From NCBI RefSeq assembly GCF_029338355.1, contig NZ_CP119802.1, positions 930,001 through 994,000 on the forward strand: a stretch of 64,000 nt of DNA, in the 5' to 3' direction. The DNA comes from Halosegnis marinus (GTDB lineage: Archaea; Halobacteriota; Halobacteria; Halobacteriales; Haloarculaceae). Shown here piece after piece: positions 34,706-43,562 of the stretch (positions are counted from its first letter, which is position 1; each line of letters begins with the position of its first letter). The notes below the pieces were generated by a model. That model did not search any database. It worked only from the letters and a program-made list of their open reading frames with translations, and was not told the origin of the DNA. A program made the translations under genes and the position numbers.

Positions 34706-35065
34706 GGTGTATGGCCCCGAGCCACCCCGGCGGGGGCGACGACCGGTGGCTACCCGCCGATAACCGCCCACCCGACATAAGCACATCGATATAATACACT
34801 ATTCAGCGATTTTTGCTCGTTGTAAATCGAATAATCACGAATATCGACGTTATTTCGTAATTGGTTTCAGTTCCGTCGGGCGTGGGGGCGGCCGTCGAAC
34901 CGCGCCGCTCCGGGGTCCGACGGGGGACGAAACCGAGTCACTGTGGCGGGGGGACGGCGACGCCGCTCGCCACGAGTCGAGAAGGGGAACGCGAGGGGGA
35001 GACGGGTGTCGGAGGGCGGAGCGGCCGCTAGGGGCGCGGGGAACGAAGAGAACGGAGGTGAGAGC
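34706..35065. other. 360-base non-coding spacer with AT-rich island
   Basis: No gene supported on either strand. Bases 34777-34871 are strikingly AT-rich for this genome and contain TCGATAT (34786-34792) and ATATCGA (34841-34847) as an inverted repeat. GTTATCGG (about 34757-34764) and CTTATG (about 34774-34779) on the minus strand could be TATA boxes for the gene starting at 34705, giving a short leader. 34880-35065 is ordinary GC-rich 3' flank of the ferredoxin gene. Confidence 0.6.
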
Positions 35066-35647
35066 CTACGGCGTCTCGCGCGTCTCGAGCGAGAGGTCGG
35101 CGACGGGGTAGGCGACGCAGGTGAGCGTGTACCCGTCGTCGAGTTCGGCCTCGCCGAGCATCGACTGGGTGTGGTGTTCGACGTAGTCCTCGGAGTTGCC
35201 GCCGTTCGTGATGTGGCCGGCACAGGAGACGCACTGTCCCTCGCGGCAGGCGTACGGCAGGTCCCAGTCCTGCTCCTCGCCCGCCTCCAGGAGGGTGGTG
35301 TTCTCCTTGACCTCGATGGTCGAGCCCTCCTTGACGTACTCCACCTCGAAGACCTCGGCCTCGTCGTCCGGGATGGCCGCGGGGTCGTCGTCCACCTCGG
35401 CCTCCGCCTCGGCGAGTTCGCCCTCGGCCTCGCCCTCGGCGACCGCGCCGGCGGCGACGCCGCCCCCGCCGATGGAGCGGTTCATCGGTTCGGGGAAGTC
35501 CGTCTCGGGCACGCTCTCGGCGCGCCGTTCGAGGACCTCCTGCGAGATGTCGTCCGGGGTCGCGTACTCGGTTCCCCGGGCGAAGTGCAGGGCGACGACG
35601 GCGAGCGTGAGGAACGCGCCGACGGCGATGCCCAGCGTTTCTACCAT
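35066..35647 (-). CDS. membrane-anchored 2Fe-2S ferredoxin
   Basis: A 193-residue electron-transfer protein. An N-terminal helix (about residues 4-23, LGIAVGAFLTLAVVALHF) anchors it. A highly acidic linker rich in Glu and Ala follows (about 60-100). The plant-type ferredoxin domain holds the cluster ligands in YACREGQCVSCAGH and LTCVAYP (C-x4-C-x2-C ... C). Haloarchaeal soluble ferredoxins lack the anchor, so this one probably serves a membrane-bound electron donor or acceptor. No partner oxidoreductase adjacent, although aldehyde dehydrogenase lies upstream on the same strand. Confidence 0.9.
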   Translation of the reverse strand: MVETLGIAVGAFLTLAVVALHFARGTEYATPDDISQEVLERRAESVPETDFPEPMNRSIGGGGVAAGAVAEGEAEGELAEAEAEVDDDPAAIPDDEAEVFEVEYVKEGSTIEVKENTTLLEAGEEQDWDLPYACREGQCVSCAGHITNGGNSEDYVEHHTQSMLGEAELDDGYTLTCVAYPVADLSLETRETP

Positions 35648-35738
35648 ACGCGCACTTTGGAGACGGGATTCAATAGCGTTGCGATTGGCACGAAGCGGGG
35701 CGGCGTGGTGCGGTCCGGCCGCATCGCCGGGCCCGCGC

Positions 35739-37253
35739 CTACCGCGAGCGGTTGATGGTCTTCGTCTGCTGGTAGTGGTCGAGCGTCTCCTCGCTCAGTT
35801 CGCGGCCGATGCCGGACTGCTTGTAGCCGCCGAACGGGAGCCCCGCGACGAGGTCGTGGTAGGTGTTCACCCAGATGTAGCCCGCCTCGATGTCGCGGGC
35901 GGTCCGGTCCGCGGCGTCCATGTCGTCGGTGACGACGCCGCCCGCCAGCCCGTAGTCCACGTCGTTGGCGAGCGCCATCATCTCGTCGTAGTCGTCCCAG
36001 CGGAACACGTCGAGGACGGGCCCGAATATCTCCTCCTGGACGGCCTCGTGGTCGTGGTCCAGCCCCTCGACGAGCGTCGGCTCGACGTAACAGCCGTCGG
36101 CGAGCCCGTCGTCGTCCGGGACGCCGCCGCCGGCGAGGAAGCGGCCGCCGCCGGCCTCGGCGCGGTCGAGGTAGTCGAGCGTCCGGTCCACCTGCTCGCG
36201 GGACACCTTCGGCCCGAGGTCCGTCTCGCGGAGCAGCGGGTCGCCGACGTTCATGTCCTCGACGGCCGCCGCCAGCCCCGAGAGCACATCGTCCGCGATG
36301 TCGTCGTGGACGAACAGCCGGGAGCCGGCCTCACAGCACTCGCCCGTGTTGTAGAAGATGGCCTGCGAGACGAGCCGGACGGCCTTCTCCGGGTCCACGT
36401 CGGGGTGGACGACGACGGGGCTCTTCCCGCCGAGCTCCAGCGTCACGTCGGTGACGTTGTCGGCCGCCGACTTCATCACCTGCTTGCCGACCGCCGTCGA
36501 GCCGGTGAACGCGACCTTGCGCACGTCCTCGTGGCCCGTGAGCGGCGGGCCGGCCTCCTCGCCGTAGCCGGGGACGATGTTGACGACGCCGTCCGGGACC
36601 ACGTCGTCGATGAGCTCCGCCAGCCGGAGCGCCGACAGCGGGGTCTGTTCGGCCGGCTTCAGGACCGAACAGTTCCCGGCCGCGAGCGCCGGGGCGAGCT
36701 TCCACGACGCCATCAGCAGCGGGAAGTTCCACGGGATTATCTGCCCGACGACGCCGTACGGCTCCTTGAGCACCTGCCCGAGCCGGGAGTCCTCGTTCAT
36801 CGTGCTCCCGGCGTTGCCGCGGACGATACCCGCGAAGTAGCGGAAGTGGTCCGCGGCCAGGTACACGTCGGCCCCGGACTCGGAGACGGGCTTGCCGTTG
36901 TCCAGCGACTCCAGCTGTGCCAGCTCCCCGGAGTGCTCGTCGATGGCGTCCGCGATGTCGAGGAGCACTCGCTGGCGCTTCCCGGCGGAGTAGCCCGACC
37001 ACGTCGACTCGTAGGCGTCCCACGCCGCCTCGACGGCGCGGTCGATGTCGGCCGCCGTCGCGCCGCCGACCGAGGCGAGCACCTCGCCCGTCGTCGGGTC
37101 TATCGTGTCTATCGTGCCGCCCTCGGCCGGCTCGACGAACTCGCCGCCGATGTAGAGGCCGGTGTTGTCGGGAACGACCTGCTCGGCCGTCTCGCGGTGT
37201 CGTTCGCGTACCTCCGCGCGTCGCTCGTCGCCGGACCGCGTCTCGCTCGACAT
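35739..37253 (-). CDS. NAD(P)-dependent aldehyde dehydrogenase
   Basis: A 504-residue ALDH-superfamily enzyme oxidising an aldehyde to the acid. Motifs are PWNFPLLMASWKLAPALAAG (cofactor-binding), FTGSTAVGKQVM, catalytic Glu in TLELGGKSP, catalytic Cys in NTGECCEAGSRL, and EEIFGPVLDVFRW. Length and order are standard for betaine-aldehyde/succinate-semialdehyde-type ALDHs; exact substrate cannot be fixed. ATG 37253 lies close after a CATATCC box at about 37282-37288 on this strand. It is followed by the ferredoxin gene about 90 bases downstream. Confidence 0.92.
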   Translation of the reverse strand: MSSETRSGDERRAEVRERHRETAEQVVPDNTGLYIGGEFVEPAEGGTIDTIDPTTGEVLASVGGATAADIDRAVEAAWDAYESTWSGYSAGKRQRVLLDIADAIDEHSGELAQLESLDNGKPVSESGADVYLAADHFRYFAGIVRGNAGSTMNEDSRLGQVLKEPYGVVGQIIPWNFPLLMASWKLAPALAAGNCSVLKPAEQTPLSALRLAELIDDVVPDGVVNIVPGYGEEAGPPLTGHEDVRKVAFTGSTAVGKQVMKSAADNVTDVTLELGGKSPVVVHPDVDPEKAVRLVSQAIFYNTGECCEAGSRLFVHDDIADDVLSGLAAAVEDMNVGDPLLRETDLGPKVSREQVDRTLDYLDRAEAGGGRFLAGGGVPDDDGLADGCYVEPTLVEGLDHDHEAVQEEIFGPVLDVFRWDDYDEMMALANDVDYGLAGGVVTDDMDAADRTARDIEAGYIWVNTYHDLVAGLPFGGYKQSGIGRELSEETLDHYQQTKTINRSR

Positions 37254-37346
37254 GTGGTCCCCGCTCCGGGTCGGCCGAGGATATGCCTTCGGGATGCGAC
37301 GGGCGCGGCGTAAGCACTCCACGTTACTATTTCACACGCTGCGCGA

Positions 37347-37363
37347 TTCGGGGAAACCCCGAA
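37347..37363. terminator. hairpin after 6-phosphogluconate dehydrogenase
   Basis: TTCGGGG-AAA-CCCCGAA, a perfect 7-bp stem with a 3-nt loop, starts 7 bases beyond the gnd stop (minus strand). It may mark the 3' end of that transcript. Confidence 0.35.
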
Positions 37364-37369
37364 CCGTTG

Positions 37370-38263
37370 CTACTCGCGCGCGACCTCGTGGCGGCCGAAG
37401 CCGTAGCGCAGGCGGTTCGCCAGCCGTCTGGAGAACTTCGCGCGGGTCCGCGAGTCGAACCGCTCGCCGAGCGCGGCGTAGATGAGCGGCACGGCCACCT
37501 CCTGTTCGAGCGCCTCCTGCACGGTCCACGTCCCCGTGGAGCCGCCGGCAACGTGGTCGGCCACGTCGCCGAGGTCGGTTCCCTCCTCGCGGAACGCCTC
37601 CTCGCACAGTTCCAGCAGCCACGAGCGGATGACCGCGCCGTTGTTCCACGTCCGGGCGACGGCTTCGAGGTCGAGGTCGTACCGCCCCTCGTGGAGCAGT
37701 TCGAACCCCTCGCCGTAGGCCTGCATCAGCGCGTACTCGACGCCGTTGTGGACCGTCTTGACGTAGTGGCCCGCGCCCGACTCGCCCATCCGGTCGTGGC
37801 CGTCCGGGCCGGTCGCGACGGCGTCGAGGACGGGCGTCATCTCCTCGTAGGCGTCCGCGGGGCCGCCGACCATCAGCGAGAAGCCCAGTTCCGCGCCCGC
37901 GGGGCCGCCCGAGGTGCCGCAGTCGAGGTAGCGGGCCGTGGTTTCGTCCGCCCGGCGCGTCGAGTCGGAGAAGTGGCTGTTGCCGCCGTCCACGACGATG
38001 TCCTCCCCCGAGAGGTGCGGTTCGAGTTCGTCCAGCGCGGCGTCGACCGGGTCGCCCGCGGGGACCATCAGCCAGATGCGCTTCTCCTCGCCGAGGGCGG
38101 CGGCGAGGTCGGCAAGCGACTCGGCGGGGTCGATGCCCGCCTCGGCCGCGTCGGCGAGCGCCTCGTCGCTCACGTCGAAGGCCGTCACGTCGTGGCCCGC
38201 CGCCGACACGCGGTCCGCGACGATACGCCCCATCCGCCCGAGTCCGACGACTCCCAGGTGCAT
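37370..38263 (-). CDS. gnd: 6-phosphogluconate dehydrogenase, decarboxylating
   Basis: A 297-residue enzyme of the short (about 300-residue) GND type, oxidising 6-phosphogluconate to ribulose 5-phosphate. Visible: Rossmann start HLGVVGLGRMGRIVADRVS, then VVDGGNSHFSDSTRRADET, CGTSGGPAGAELGFSLMVGG with the substrate-binding GGPAGA loop, and GHYVKTVHNGVEYALMQAYG with the catalytic Lys. In Haloferax the oxidative pentose phosphate pathway depends on a related enzyme. ATG 38263 is 26 nt from a CCTTACC box on this strand. Confidence 0.93.
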   Translation of the reverse strand: MHLGVVGLGRMGRIVADRVSAAGHDVTAFDVSDEALADAAEAGIDPAESLADLAAALGEEKRIWLMVPAGDPVDAALDELEPHLSGEDIVVDGGNSHFSDSTRRADETTARYLDCGTSGGPAGAELGFSLMVGGPADAYEEMTPVLDAVATGPDGHDRMGESGAGHYVKTVHNGVEYALMQAYGEGFELLHEGRYDLDLEAVARTWNNGAVIRSWLLELCEEAFREEGTDLGDVADHVAGGSTGTWTVQEALEQEVAVPLIYAALGERFDSRTRAKFSRRLANRLRYGFGRHEVARE

Positions 38264-38388
38264 ACGCGGGAGTCCGCGGGTCGGCAGGTAAGGCTCCCGG
38301 TCCGGGGCGGCGTAGCCGCGGGCTACGCCCCGACGCGCGGCGGGGTAGCGTGTGCATTCTCTAATGCCGGGGCGGGGAGACTCGGACG

Positions 38389-39477
38389 ATGAGCCAGTTC
38401 GCGGCGGAGAGAGAGACGTACGCGTACCGCCCGTACGAGGCGGGGGACGCCGAAGGGTTCCTCGACCTGTACCGATCGGTGTGGGGGCGCGAGCGGACGA
38501 CCGAGTGGTTCCGGTGGCGGTTCGAGGAGAACCCCTACACGGAGGCGGTGCCGATGGTCGTCGCCGAGCGCGACGGGGAGCTCGTCGGCGCGGAGCCGTG
38601 TCTCGCGATGCGGGTCTCGGGGGGCGGGACGGGGGCGCTCGCGCTCCAGCCGGCCGACTGGATCGTCCACCCGGACCACCGCCGGCGCGGGGTGTTCTCG
38701 GGGATGACCGAGTCGCTCCTCGACCGCTACGCCGACCGCGCGGCGCTGTTCTTCAACTTCCCCTCCGAGGCGCTCGTCCCCGGCGTGGAGAAGTTCGGCT
38801 GGACGGTCGGGCCGGGGCCGGTGGACCACTACCGGGTACACGACCCCGGGGCGCTGCTCGGCGAGGAGGGGCGCGGCGGGCGGCTGGGACGGCTCGCTGC
38901 TCCGTTCGCCCGGGGGTACGCCCGCGCCCGGACGCGGCTCGCGCGGACCGACCCCGAGGTGTCCGTCGAGCGGCGCGAGACGGTGCCGGCGGAACTGCTC
39001 GCGGACCTCGACGCCGGCGTCCCGGGGTCGGTCCACGTAGTTCACGACGAGGCGTTCTACCGGTGGCGGTTCGCCAACCCCGCGTGGGCGACGACGACCT
39101 ACCTCGCCCGCCGGGGCGGGGAAACGGTCGCGGCCGCCGTCGCCGTCCGGGAGACGGTCGGCGGGGTCGCGCGGACGAACCTGCTCGCGGTCGCGCCGCG
39201 CGACGGGAGCGCCGACGCGGCCGCGCTCCGGGCGCTCGTGGCCGCCGTCGTCACGGACGCGGCCGACGACGACGCGGTGCGGGTCGCCGGCGACGCGATA
39301 CCGGCGCGCGTCCTCCGGTCGTTCGGCTTCGTCGCCGGGGACGCGTTCCCGCTCTCGACGGCCGCGCGACGGTGCCGGCTGGCCGTCCGGACCCCCGACG
39401 GCCGGCGGCTCGACGGCTGTGACCCTACTGACTTCGGGGCGTGGTCGCTGTCGATGGCCGACCGGGACGTGGCCTGA
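38389..39477 (+). CDS. GNAT-family N-acetyltransferase
   Basis: A 362-residue two-domain acetyltransferase. The N-terminal GNAT domain shows YAYRPYEAGDAEGFLDLYRS, VVAERDGELVGAEPC and the CoA pyrophosphate loop in IVHPDHRRRGVFSGM (the Q/RxxGxG/A variant). The second half has a similar fold with FYRWRFANPAWATTTYLARR. The double-GNAT build is seen in haloarchaeal and eis-like acetyltransferases. Acceptor unknown. ATG 38389 is about 27 nt after a TCTAATG box. Confidence 0.82.
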   Translation: MSQFAAERETYAYRPYEAGDAEGFLDLYRSVWGRERTTEWFRWRFEENPYTEAVPMVVAERDGELVGAEPCLAMRVSGGGTGALALQPADWIVHPDHRRRGVFSGMTESLLDRYADRAALFFNFPSEALVPGVEKFGWTVGPGPVDHYRVHDPGALLGEEGRGGRLGRLAAPFARGYARARTRLARTDPEVSVERRETVPAELLADLDAGVPGSVHVVHDEAFYRWRFANPAWATTTYLARRGGETVAAAVAVRETVGGVARTNLLAVAPRDGSADAAALRALVAAVVTDAADDDAVRVAGDAIPARVLRSFGFVAGDAFPLSTAARRCRLAVRTPDGRRLDGCDPTDFGAWSLSMADRDVA

Positions 39478-39532
39478 GCCGGCTACCTGACGCTGGGGGG
39501 GATTTAAGCGGCGGCGCGCGCCACTGGCGCGT

Positions 39533-39970
39533 ATGTTCGACACGGTCGTCATCGCCACCGACGGCTCCGAGAGCGGCCGGCGGGCCGTCGAGGCCGCGCT
39601 CGACCTCGCGGCGACGTTCGGGGCGGCGGTCCACGCGCTGTACGTCGTCGACGAGTCGCGGGTGGACGCGCTCCCCGAGGACGTCCACGAGGAGGTGCAC
39701 GCGGCGCTGGAGTCGCAGGCCGCGGAGTCGCTGGCGGCCGTCCGCGGGGCGAGCGACCGCGAGGTCACCGTCGCCGTCCGCGAGGGGCGCCCCGCCACGG
39801 AGATAACGGCCTACGCCCGCGAGGTCGAGGCCGACGTGGTCGCCACGGGGACGCGCGGGCGGGACGGGGAACACTCCTTCCTGCTCGGCTCCGTCGCGGA
39901 GGCGGTCGTCCGCACCTGTCCGGTGCCCGTGCTCACGGTCCGGCAGCTGGAGGCCGGCGTCGAGGGCTGA
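39533..39970 (+). CDS. universal stress protein, UspA family
   Basis: A 145-residue single-domain USP. It opens MFDTVVIATDGSESGRRAVE and has the ATP-binding motif G-x2-G-x9-G-S in GTRGRDGEHSFLLGSVAEAV followed by CPVPVLTVR. ATP-binding USPs form dimers and respond to stress. GATTTAAG at 39501-39508 lies about 27 nt before ATG 39533 (leaderless). It is 43 bases upstream of a DHH phosphoesterase on the same strand. Confidence 0.95.
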   Translation: MFDTVVIATDGSESGRRAVEAALDLAATFGAAVHALYVVDESRVDALPEDVHEEVHAALESQAAESLAAVRGASDREVTVAVREGRPATEITAYAREVEADVVATGTRGRDGEHSFLLGSVAEAVVRTCPVPVLTVRQLEAGVEG

Positions 39971-40013
39971 GCGGAATCCGGGCTTTCTTGCCGGCCCACC
40001 CCGCACGGAGGGC

Positions 40014-41105
40014 ATGAACGACCGACTCATCGACGACGAGCGGCTCTCGACGGAGCGGAAGTCGCTGCTCCCCGGCGCGGGCTTCTTCACGCCCGACTCC
40101 TTCGACGCCGAGAAGGCGGAGCGCGAGGCCCGCGAGACGCTCGACGGCGCCGACACCGTCGTCGTCGCCGACCCCGACGCCGACGGCCTCGGCTGCGTCG
40201 CCCTCCTGCGCGAACACCACGGCGAGGCGGCGCTGATACCGGCCGGGCCGCACCAGCTGGACGAGGCCGTCGCGCGGCTGGCCGAGTACGCCGAGGCGGG
40301 CGCGACGGTGTACGTCTGCGACCTGTGCCCCGACGACCGCGACGACCTCGACGGGCTGGAGACGCTGGTCGAGCGGGCCGACTCGGTCTCGTGGTTCGAC
40401 CACCACCAGTGGGCCGACGCGGACGCCGAGCGCGTCCGCGACGCCGGGGTCCGCCTCGTCGTCGGCGACTCCGACGAGGAGTGTACGACGGACGTGACGC
40501 TGCGCTCCGTCGAGGCCGACTTCCCGGCGCGGTTCGCCGAACTCGCGGCCGTCACCCGCGACCACGACCTGTGGCTGCGCGAGGACCCCCGGTCGGACGA
40601 CCTCGCGGACTACGCCCACTGGGAGGACCCCGAGGAGTACGTCGCGGTCGTGCGCGAGCACGGCGCGGACCTCCCCGAGGCCGTCCTCGACTACCTCGCC
40701 GAGCGCCGCGTCGAGAAGGAGGCGCTCGTCGAGAAGGCCGTCGAGCGCGCCGAGATAGAGGAGATAGACGGCGTCACGGTCGGCGTCACCTACGGCCGGT
40801 GTTCGCAGAACGAGGTGGCCGAGGCGCTGCGCGAGCGGGGCACCGACGCCGCGGTCGTCGTCAAGCCCGCCGGCTCCGCCTCCATCCGCGGCACCGACGC
40901 CTTCGAGCGGTGCCACGAGGTCGCGGCGCAGGTGAACGGCGGCGGCCACCCGAAGGCCGCCGGCTGCAAGCCCGACATCTACGACGACATGCTCGACTAC
41001 GCGACCCACTGGACGACGCGGGGCGCGGTGGCGAAGCAGGTCATCCTCGACGGGTTCCGGAACCTCCCGGACGAGGAGGAGGAAGGGACCGAAACGGAGC
41101 TATAG
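40014..41105 (+). CDS. DHH-family phosphoesterase (RecJ/NrnA-like)
   Basis: A 363-residue enzyme. The DHH domain has VADPDADGLGCVALL (metal-binding motif I), VCDLCPDDRDDLD and the signature SWFDHHQW. The DHHA1 domain has the substrate motif VNGGGHPKAAGC. Family members degrade nanoRNA, cyclic dinucleotides or single-stranded DNA with Mn2+. Which applies here is unclear; haloarchaeal proteins of this type are often called DHH-family or RecJ-like nucleases. The 3' end overlaps the convergent phosphotransferase by 6 bases. Confidence 0.88.
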   Translation: MNDRLIDDERLSTERKSLLPGAGFFTPDSFDAEKAEREARETLDGADTVVVADPDADGLGCVALLREHHGEAALIPAGPHQLDEAVARLAEYAEAGATVYVCDLCPDDRDDLDGLETLVERADSVSWFDHHQWADADAERVRDAGVRLVVGDSDEECTTDVTLRSVEADFPARFAELAAVTRDHDLWLREDPRSDDLADYAHWEDPEEYVAVVREHGADLPEAVLDYLAERRVEKEALVEKAVERAEIEEIDGVTVGVTYGRCSQNEVAEALRERGTDAAVVVKPAGSASIRGTDAFERCHEVAAQVNGGGHPKAAGCKPDIYDDMLDYATHWTTRGAVAKQVILDGFRNLPDEEEEGTETEL

Positions 41106-42152
41106 CGCGTCGGCGACCGCGTCGCGGTGTTGCCGCTCGCGCTCGTCCTTCTCCTCGGCGGTCGCGTCCTCGAGCCACAGCGGCAGACACGCCATCGCCT
41201 CCGCCCGGCACTTCAGCAGGTACGTCTCCATCCGCGACTCGACGGCGGGGGTGAACGTCCAGCCGTCGCGGGCCGCGGCGTACGACTCGCGGAACAGCGC
41301 CCGGAGGTCGGCGGCGCGCTCGGGGCCGTCGGCCTGCGCGTCGAACAGGTGCGACTCGACCTTCGCGAGGTTGTAGGCCGGTTCGGCCGCGGTGAGGTTC
41401 GCCCAGTCGAGGACCGCGCGCGTCTCGCCCGTGTCCGGGTCCACGAGGAGGTTCCCGTAGCGGTAGTCCCAGTGGCAGTAGCGGGGCGGTTCGGGCTCCC
41501 GAAGCGCGTCGGCCCGCTCGCGCAGCGCCGCGCGGAGAGGGTCGGCGAGGTCGGCGAAGCGGTCCGGCTCGTCGGCGCGGTCCGGGAAGTAGGTGCCGTC
41601 GGCGAGCGCGTCGCACGTCTCCTCGACGCCCCGCGCGAAGTGCGCCCGGAAGTCGTCGGCCGGGCCGTCGTCGTAGTCGAGGACGGCGAGGTCGCCGTCC
41701 CGGACCCCGACCCGGCCGACGCGGGGGAGTTCGCCGACGGCGTGGAGGTCGGCGAGGTTTCCGCCCGCCTCGCGGACGACCCGCTCGCGGGCGGCGTCGG
41801 GGAGCGCGCTCGGGTCGTCCTCGTAGTTCTCGCCGGGGGCGTACGCCATGAGGTAGAAGGGCGCGGGGTACTCGTCGTGGTCGTCCGCGAAGCCGTACAC
41901 CTCGGGGACGGGAATCGAGGTCTCGCGACCGACGAGCGCGAGCAGGCGCGGCTCCGAGCGGGCGATTTCCGGGCGGACGAAGCCGGCGGTCGTCGCTTTC
42001 AGCACGGCGGTGCGGTCGCCGTCGGGCGTCGCGCAGTCGACGACGGCGACGAAGTCGGTTCCCTCCTCGGCGCGCTCGTAGCCGCGGAGTTCCCACTCCG
42101 GGGCGCAGGCGCGGACCATCCCGGCGACGGCGTCGGCGTCCACGTCGGTCAC
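41100..42152 (-). CDS. APH-family phosphotransferase
   Basis: A 350-residue aminoglycoside-phosphotransferase/choline-kinase-fold protein. Key motifs are the catalytic loop YCHWDYRYGNLLVD (HxDxxxxN) and the metal motif AVLDWANLTAAEP; the N-lobe has TAVLKATTAGF with the ATP-site Lys. It probably phosphorylates a small hydroxylated molecule; real antibiotic resistance is unlikely in an archaeon. GTG 42152 is 26 nt from a TTTTACC box on this strand, so leaderless. Upstream are the DUF5807-like genes in the same direction. Confidence 0.85.
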   Translation of the reverse strand: MTDVDADAVAGMVRACAPEWELRGYERAEEGTDFVAVVDCATPDGDRTAVLKATTAGFVRPEIARSEPRLLALVGRETSIPVPEVYGFADDHDEYPAPFYLMAYAPGENYEDDPSALPDAARERVVREAGGNLADLHAVGELPRVGRVGVRDGDLAVLDYDDGPADDFRAHFARGVEETCDALADGTYFPDRADEPDRFADLADPLRAALRERADALREPEPPRYCHWDYRYGNLLVDPDTGETRAVLDWANLTAAEPAYNLAKVESHLFDAQADGPERAADLRALFRESYAAARDGWTFTPAVESRMETYLLKCRAEAMACLPLWLEDATAEEKDERERQHRDAVADAL

Positions 42153-42207
42153 GTCCCGTCCGAGTCGTGTCGCCGGTAAAAGTCTCGTGTCGGCGTGTGA
42201 GGGGTCG

Positions 42208-42633
42208 TCAGTCGTCGAGGACCCACTTGTCCGAGTAGGTCTGGCCGCAGGCGCAGGCGGCGTACGCGTGGAGGACGTCGCCCTCGGCGTAGAGGCCGCC
42301 GACCTCGGGGTTCTCGGCCTCGGTGAACGCGAAGACGAACCGCACGCGGTGGGCGTCGCCGGTGCCGGCCGGGCAGTCGCCGCCGGTGCAGTCGCGGCGG
42401 ATGTCCCCCTCGGTGTCCATCGCCGCGCCGGCGAGGTCCATCGGGTCGATGCCGACCACGTCGGAGACGACCTCGCTCCCGCGGTCGCCGGGGAGGACGA
42501 GGACGTAGCCCGTGCCGACCTCTTCGGCGACGCCGGCGAGCGAGCCGGGGTCGCCGACGGCGTCGTCGTCGATGAACAGCAGGATGTCGTCGTGGCGCTC
42601 GCCGGCGAGGAACGCCTCGTAGGGGGTGCTCAT
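42208..42633 (-). CDS. DUF5807-like haloarchaeal protein
   Basis: A 141-residue acidic soluble protein: YEAFLAGERHDDILLFIDDD, GIDPMDLAGAAMDTEGDI, RFVFAFTEAENPEVGGLYAEG and the Cys pair in YAACACGQTYSDKW. I recall this pattern as the haloarchaeal DUF5807 family, of unknown function. Two Cys in CAC plus those in CTGGDC could bind a metal. Its ATG overlaps the stop of the upstream gene as ATGA, making it third in an operon headed by ribosomal protein S6e. Confidence 0.8.
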   Translation of the reverse strand: MSTPYEAFLAGERHDDILLFIDDDAVGDPGSLAGVAEEVGTGYVLVLPGDRGSEVVSDVVGIDPMDLAGAAMDTEGDIRRDCTGGDCPAGTGDAHRVRFVFAFTEAENPEVGGLYAEGDVLHAYAACACGQTYSDKWVLDD

Positions 42634-43064
42634 TCGTCCCCCTCCGTCCGCCGGGCGATGTCGGCGAGTCCCTCGTCCGGGCGGTCGGGGACGCGATAGA
42701 CGGCGCGCTCGCCGGGGGCGCGCAGGCCGTAGAAGAAGTCCTCCTCGACCACGTCGAGGTGGACGGTGCGGCCGAAGTCGAGCCCCTTCTCGTCGGCCCA
42801 CTCGGCGAGGCGGTTCGGGCCCTCGCCCTCGCGGGCCATGCGGGCGTTGTCGTACGCGCCGCGTATCTCCAGGCTGTCGTCGATGGCGAGTTCGACCGTC
42901 GCGTGGCGGACCGCGCCGCCGAGCGAGAGCCGGACGACCTCGCCGCGCGGGAAGCGGTCGCGGGCCGCCTCGGGGACGGTTACCTTCGGGCGGTCGGTAC
43001 GACCCGCGCGTTCGAGGGTGGCGCGCACGCTGTCCACGGCGTCGCTGGGAACTGACTCGGGCAT
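42630..43064 (-). CDS. haloarchaeal conserved protein (DUF7112-like)
   Basis: A 144-residue soluble protein without catalytic motifs that I can name. Landmarks are KVTVPEAARDRFPRGEVVRL, then LEIRGAYDNARMAREGEGPN, DEKGLDFGRTVHLDVVEEDF and GERAVYRVPDRPDEG. The last part resembles a small beta-barrel. It lies 12 bases after rps6e and overlaps the DUF5807-like gene by 4 bases, so it belongs to the same transcript. A role near ribosome function is only inferred from that. Confidence 0.72.
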   Translation of the reverse strand: MPESVPSDAVDSVRATLERAGRTDRPKVTVPEAARDRFPRGEVVRLSLGGAVRHATVELAIDDSLEIRGAYDNARMAREGEGPNRLAEWADEKGLDFGRTVHLDVVEEDFFYGLRAPGERAVYRVPDRPDEGLADIARRTEGDE

Positions 43065-43075
43065 GAAGGGGTCGG

Positions 43076-43477
43076 TTACTCGTCGTCGCCGTCGTCGCCC
43101 GCGCCGAACGCGGCGGCCACGTCCGCGTCGCCGGCGTCGATTACCTTGACGTTGATCTGGCGCGTCTCGTCGGAGACCTCGGCGCCGCGGACGGTGACGC
43201 GGCGGCGCTCGCCGTCGCGCTTGGGCTCGTAGCCCGTGCCGCCGGTGAGCAGGACCGCCTTCGTGCTCGTCCCCTGCACGTCGGCGCGCATCGGCCGGCC
43301 GGAGGTGTCGGAGCCGCCCGTGATCTCGAGCGTCGCGCCGTCGAGCCCGACCGCGCCGCCGTCGACCTCCTCGCCGATGGAGCGGCCGACGAATCGGTTC
43401 GCGTCCTGTCCGTCAACTTCGAGCTGGTACGTCGCGCCCTCCTCGGGGTCGGCGACGACGACCTGAAAGTCTGCCAT
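43076..43477 (-). CDS. rps6e: 30S ribosomal protein S6e
   Basis: A 133-residue small-subunit protein of the archaeal/eukaryotic S6e family: [20 protein letters not shown], then [30 protein letters not shown] (the most conserved block) and [20 protein letters not shown]. It ends with an acidic haloarchaeal tail. Archaeal S6e is shorter than the eukaryotic one and lacks its phosphorylated tail. A CTTTTCATC box at about 43500-43509 on this strand stands 26 nt from ATG 43477. First gene of a three-gene operon. Confidence 0.97.
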   Translation of the reverse strand: MADFQVVVADPEEGATYQLEVDGQDANRFVGRSIGEEVDGGAVGLDGATLEITGGSDTSGRPMRADVQGTSTKAVLLTGGTGYEPKRDGERRRVTVRGAEVSDETRQINVKVIDAGDADVAAAFGAGDDGDDE

Positions 43478-43562
43478 ACGGTGTGAGTATCGGCGCGCGA
43501 TGAAAAGGGTATTGAAACCGCCGTGTCCCGGATTCGGCCGAGTGGCGGGCGAGCGCGGGGGT

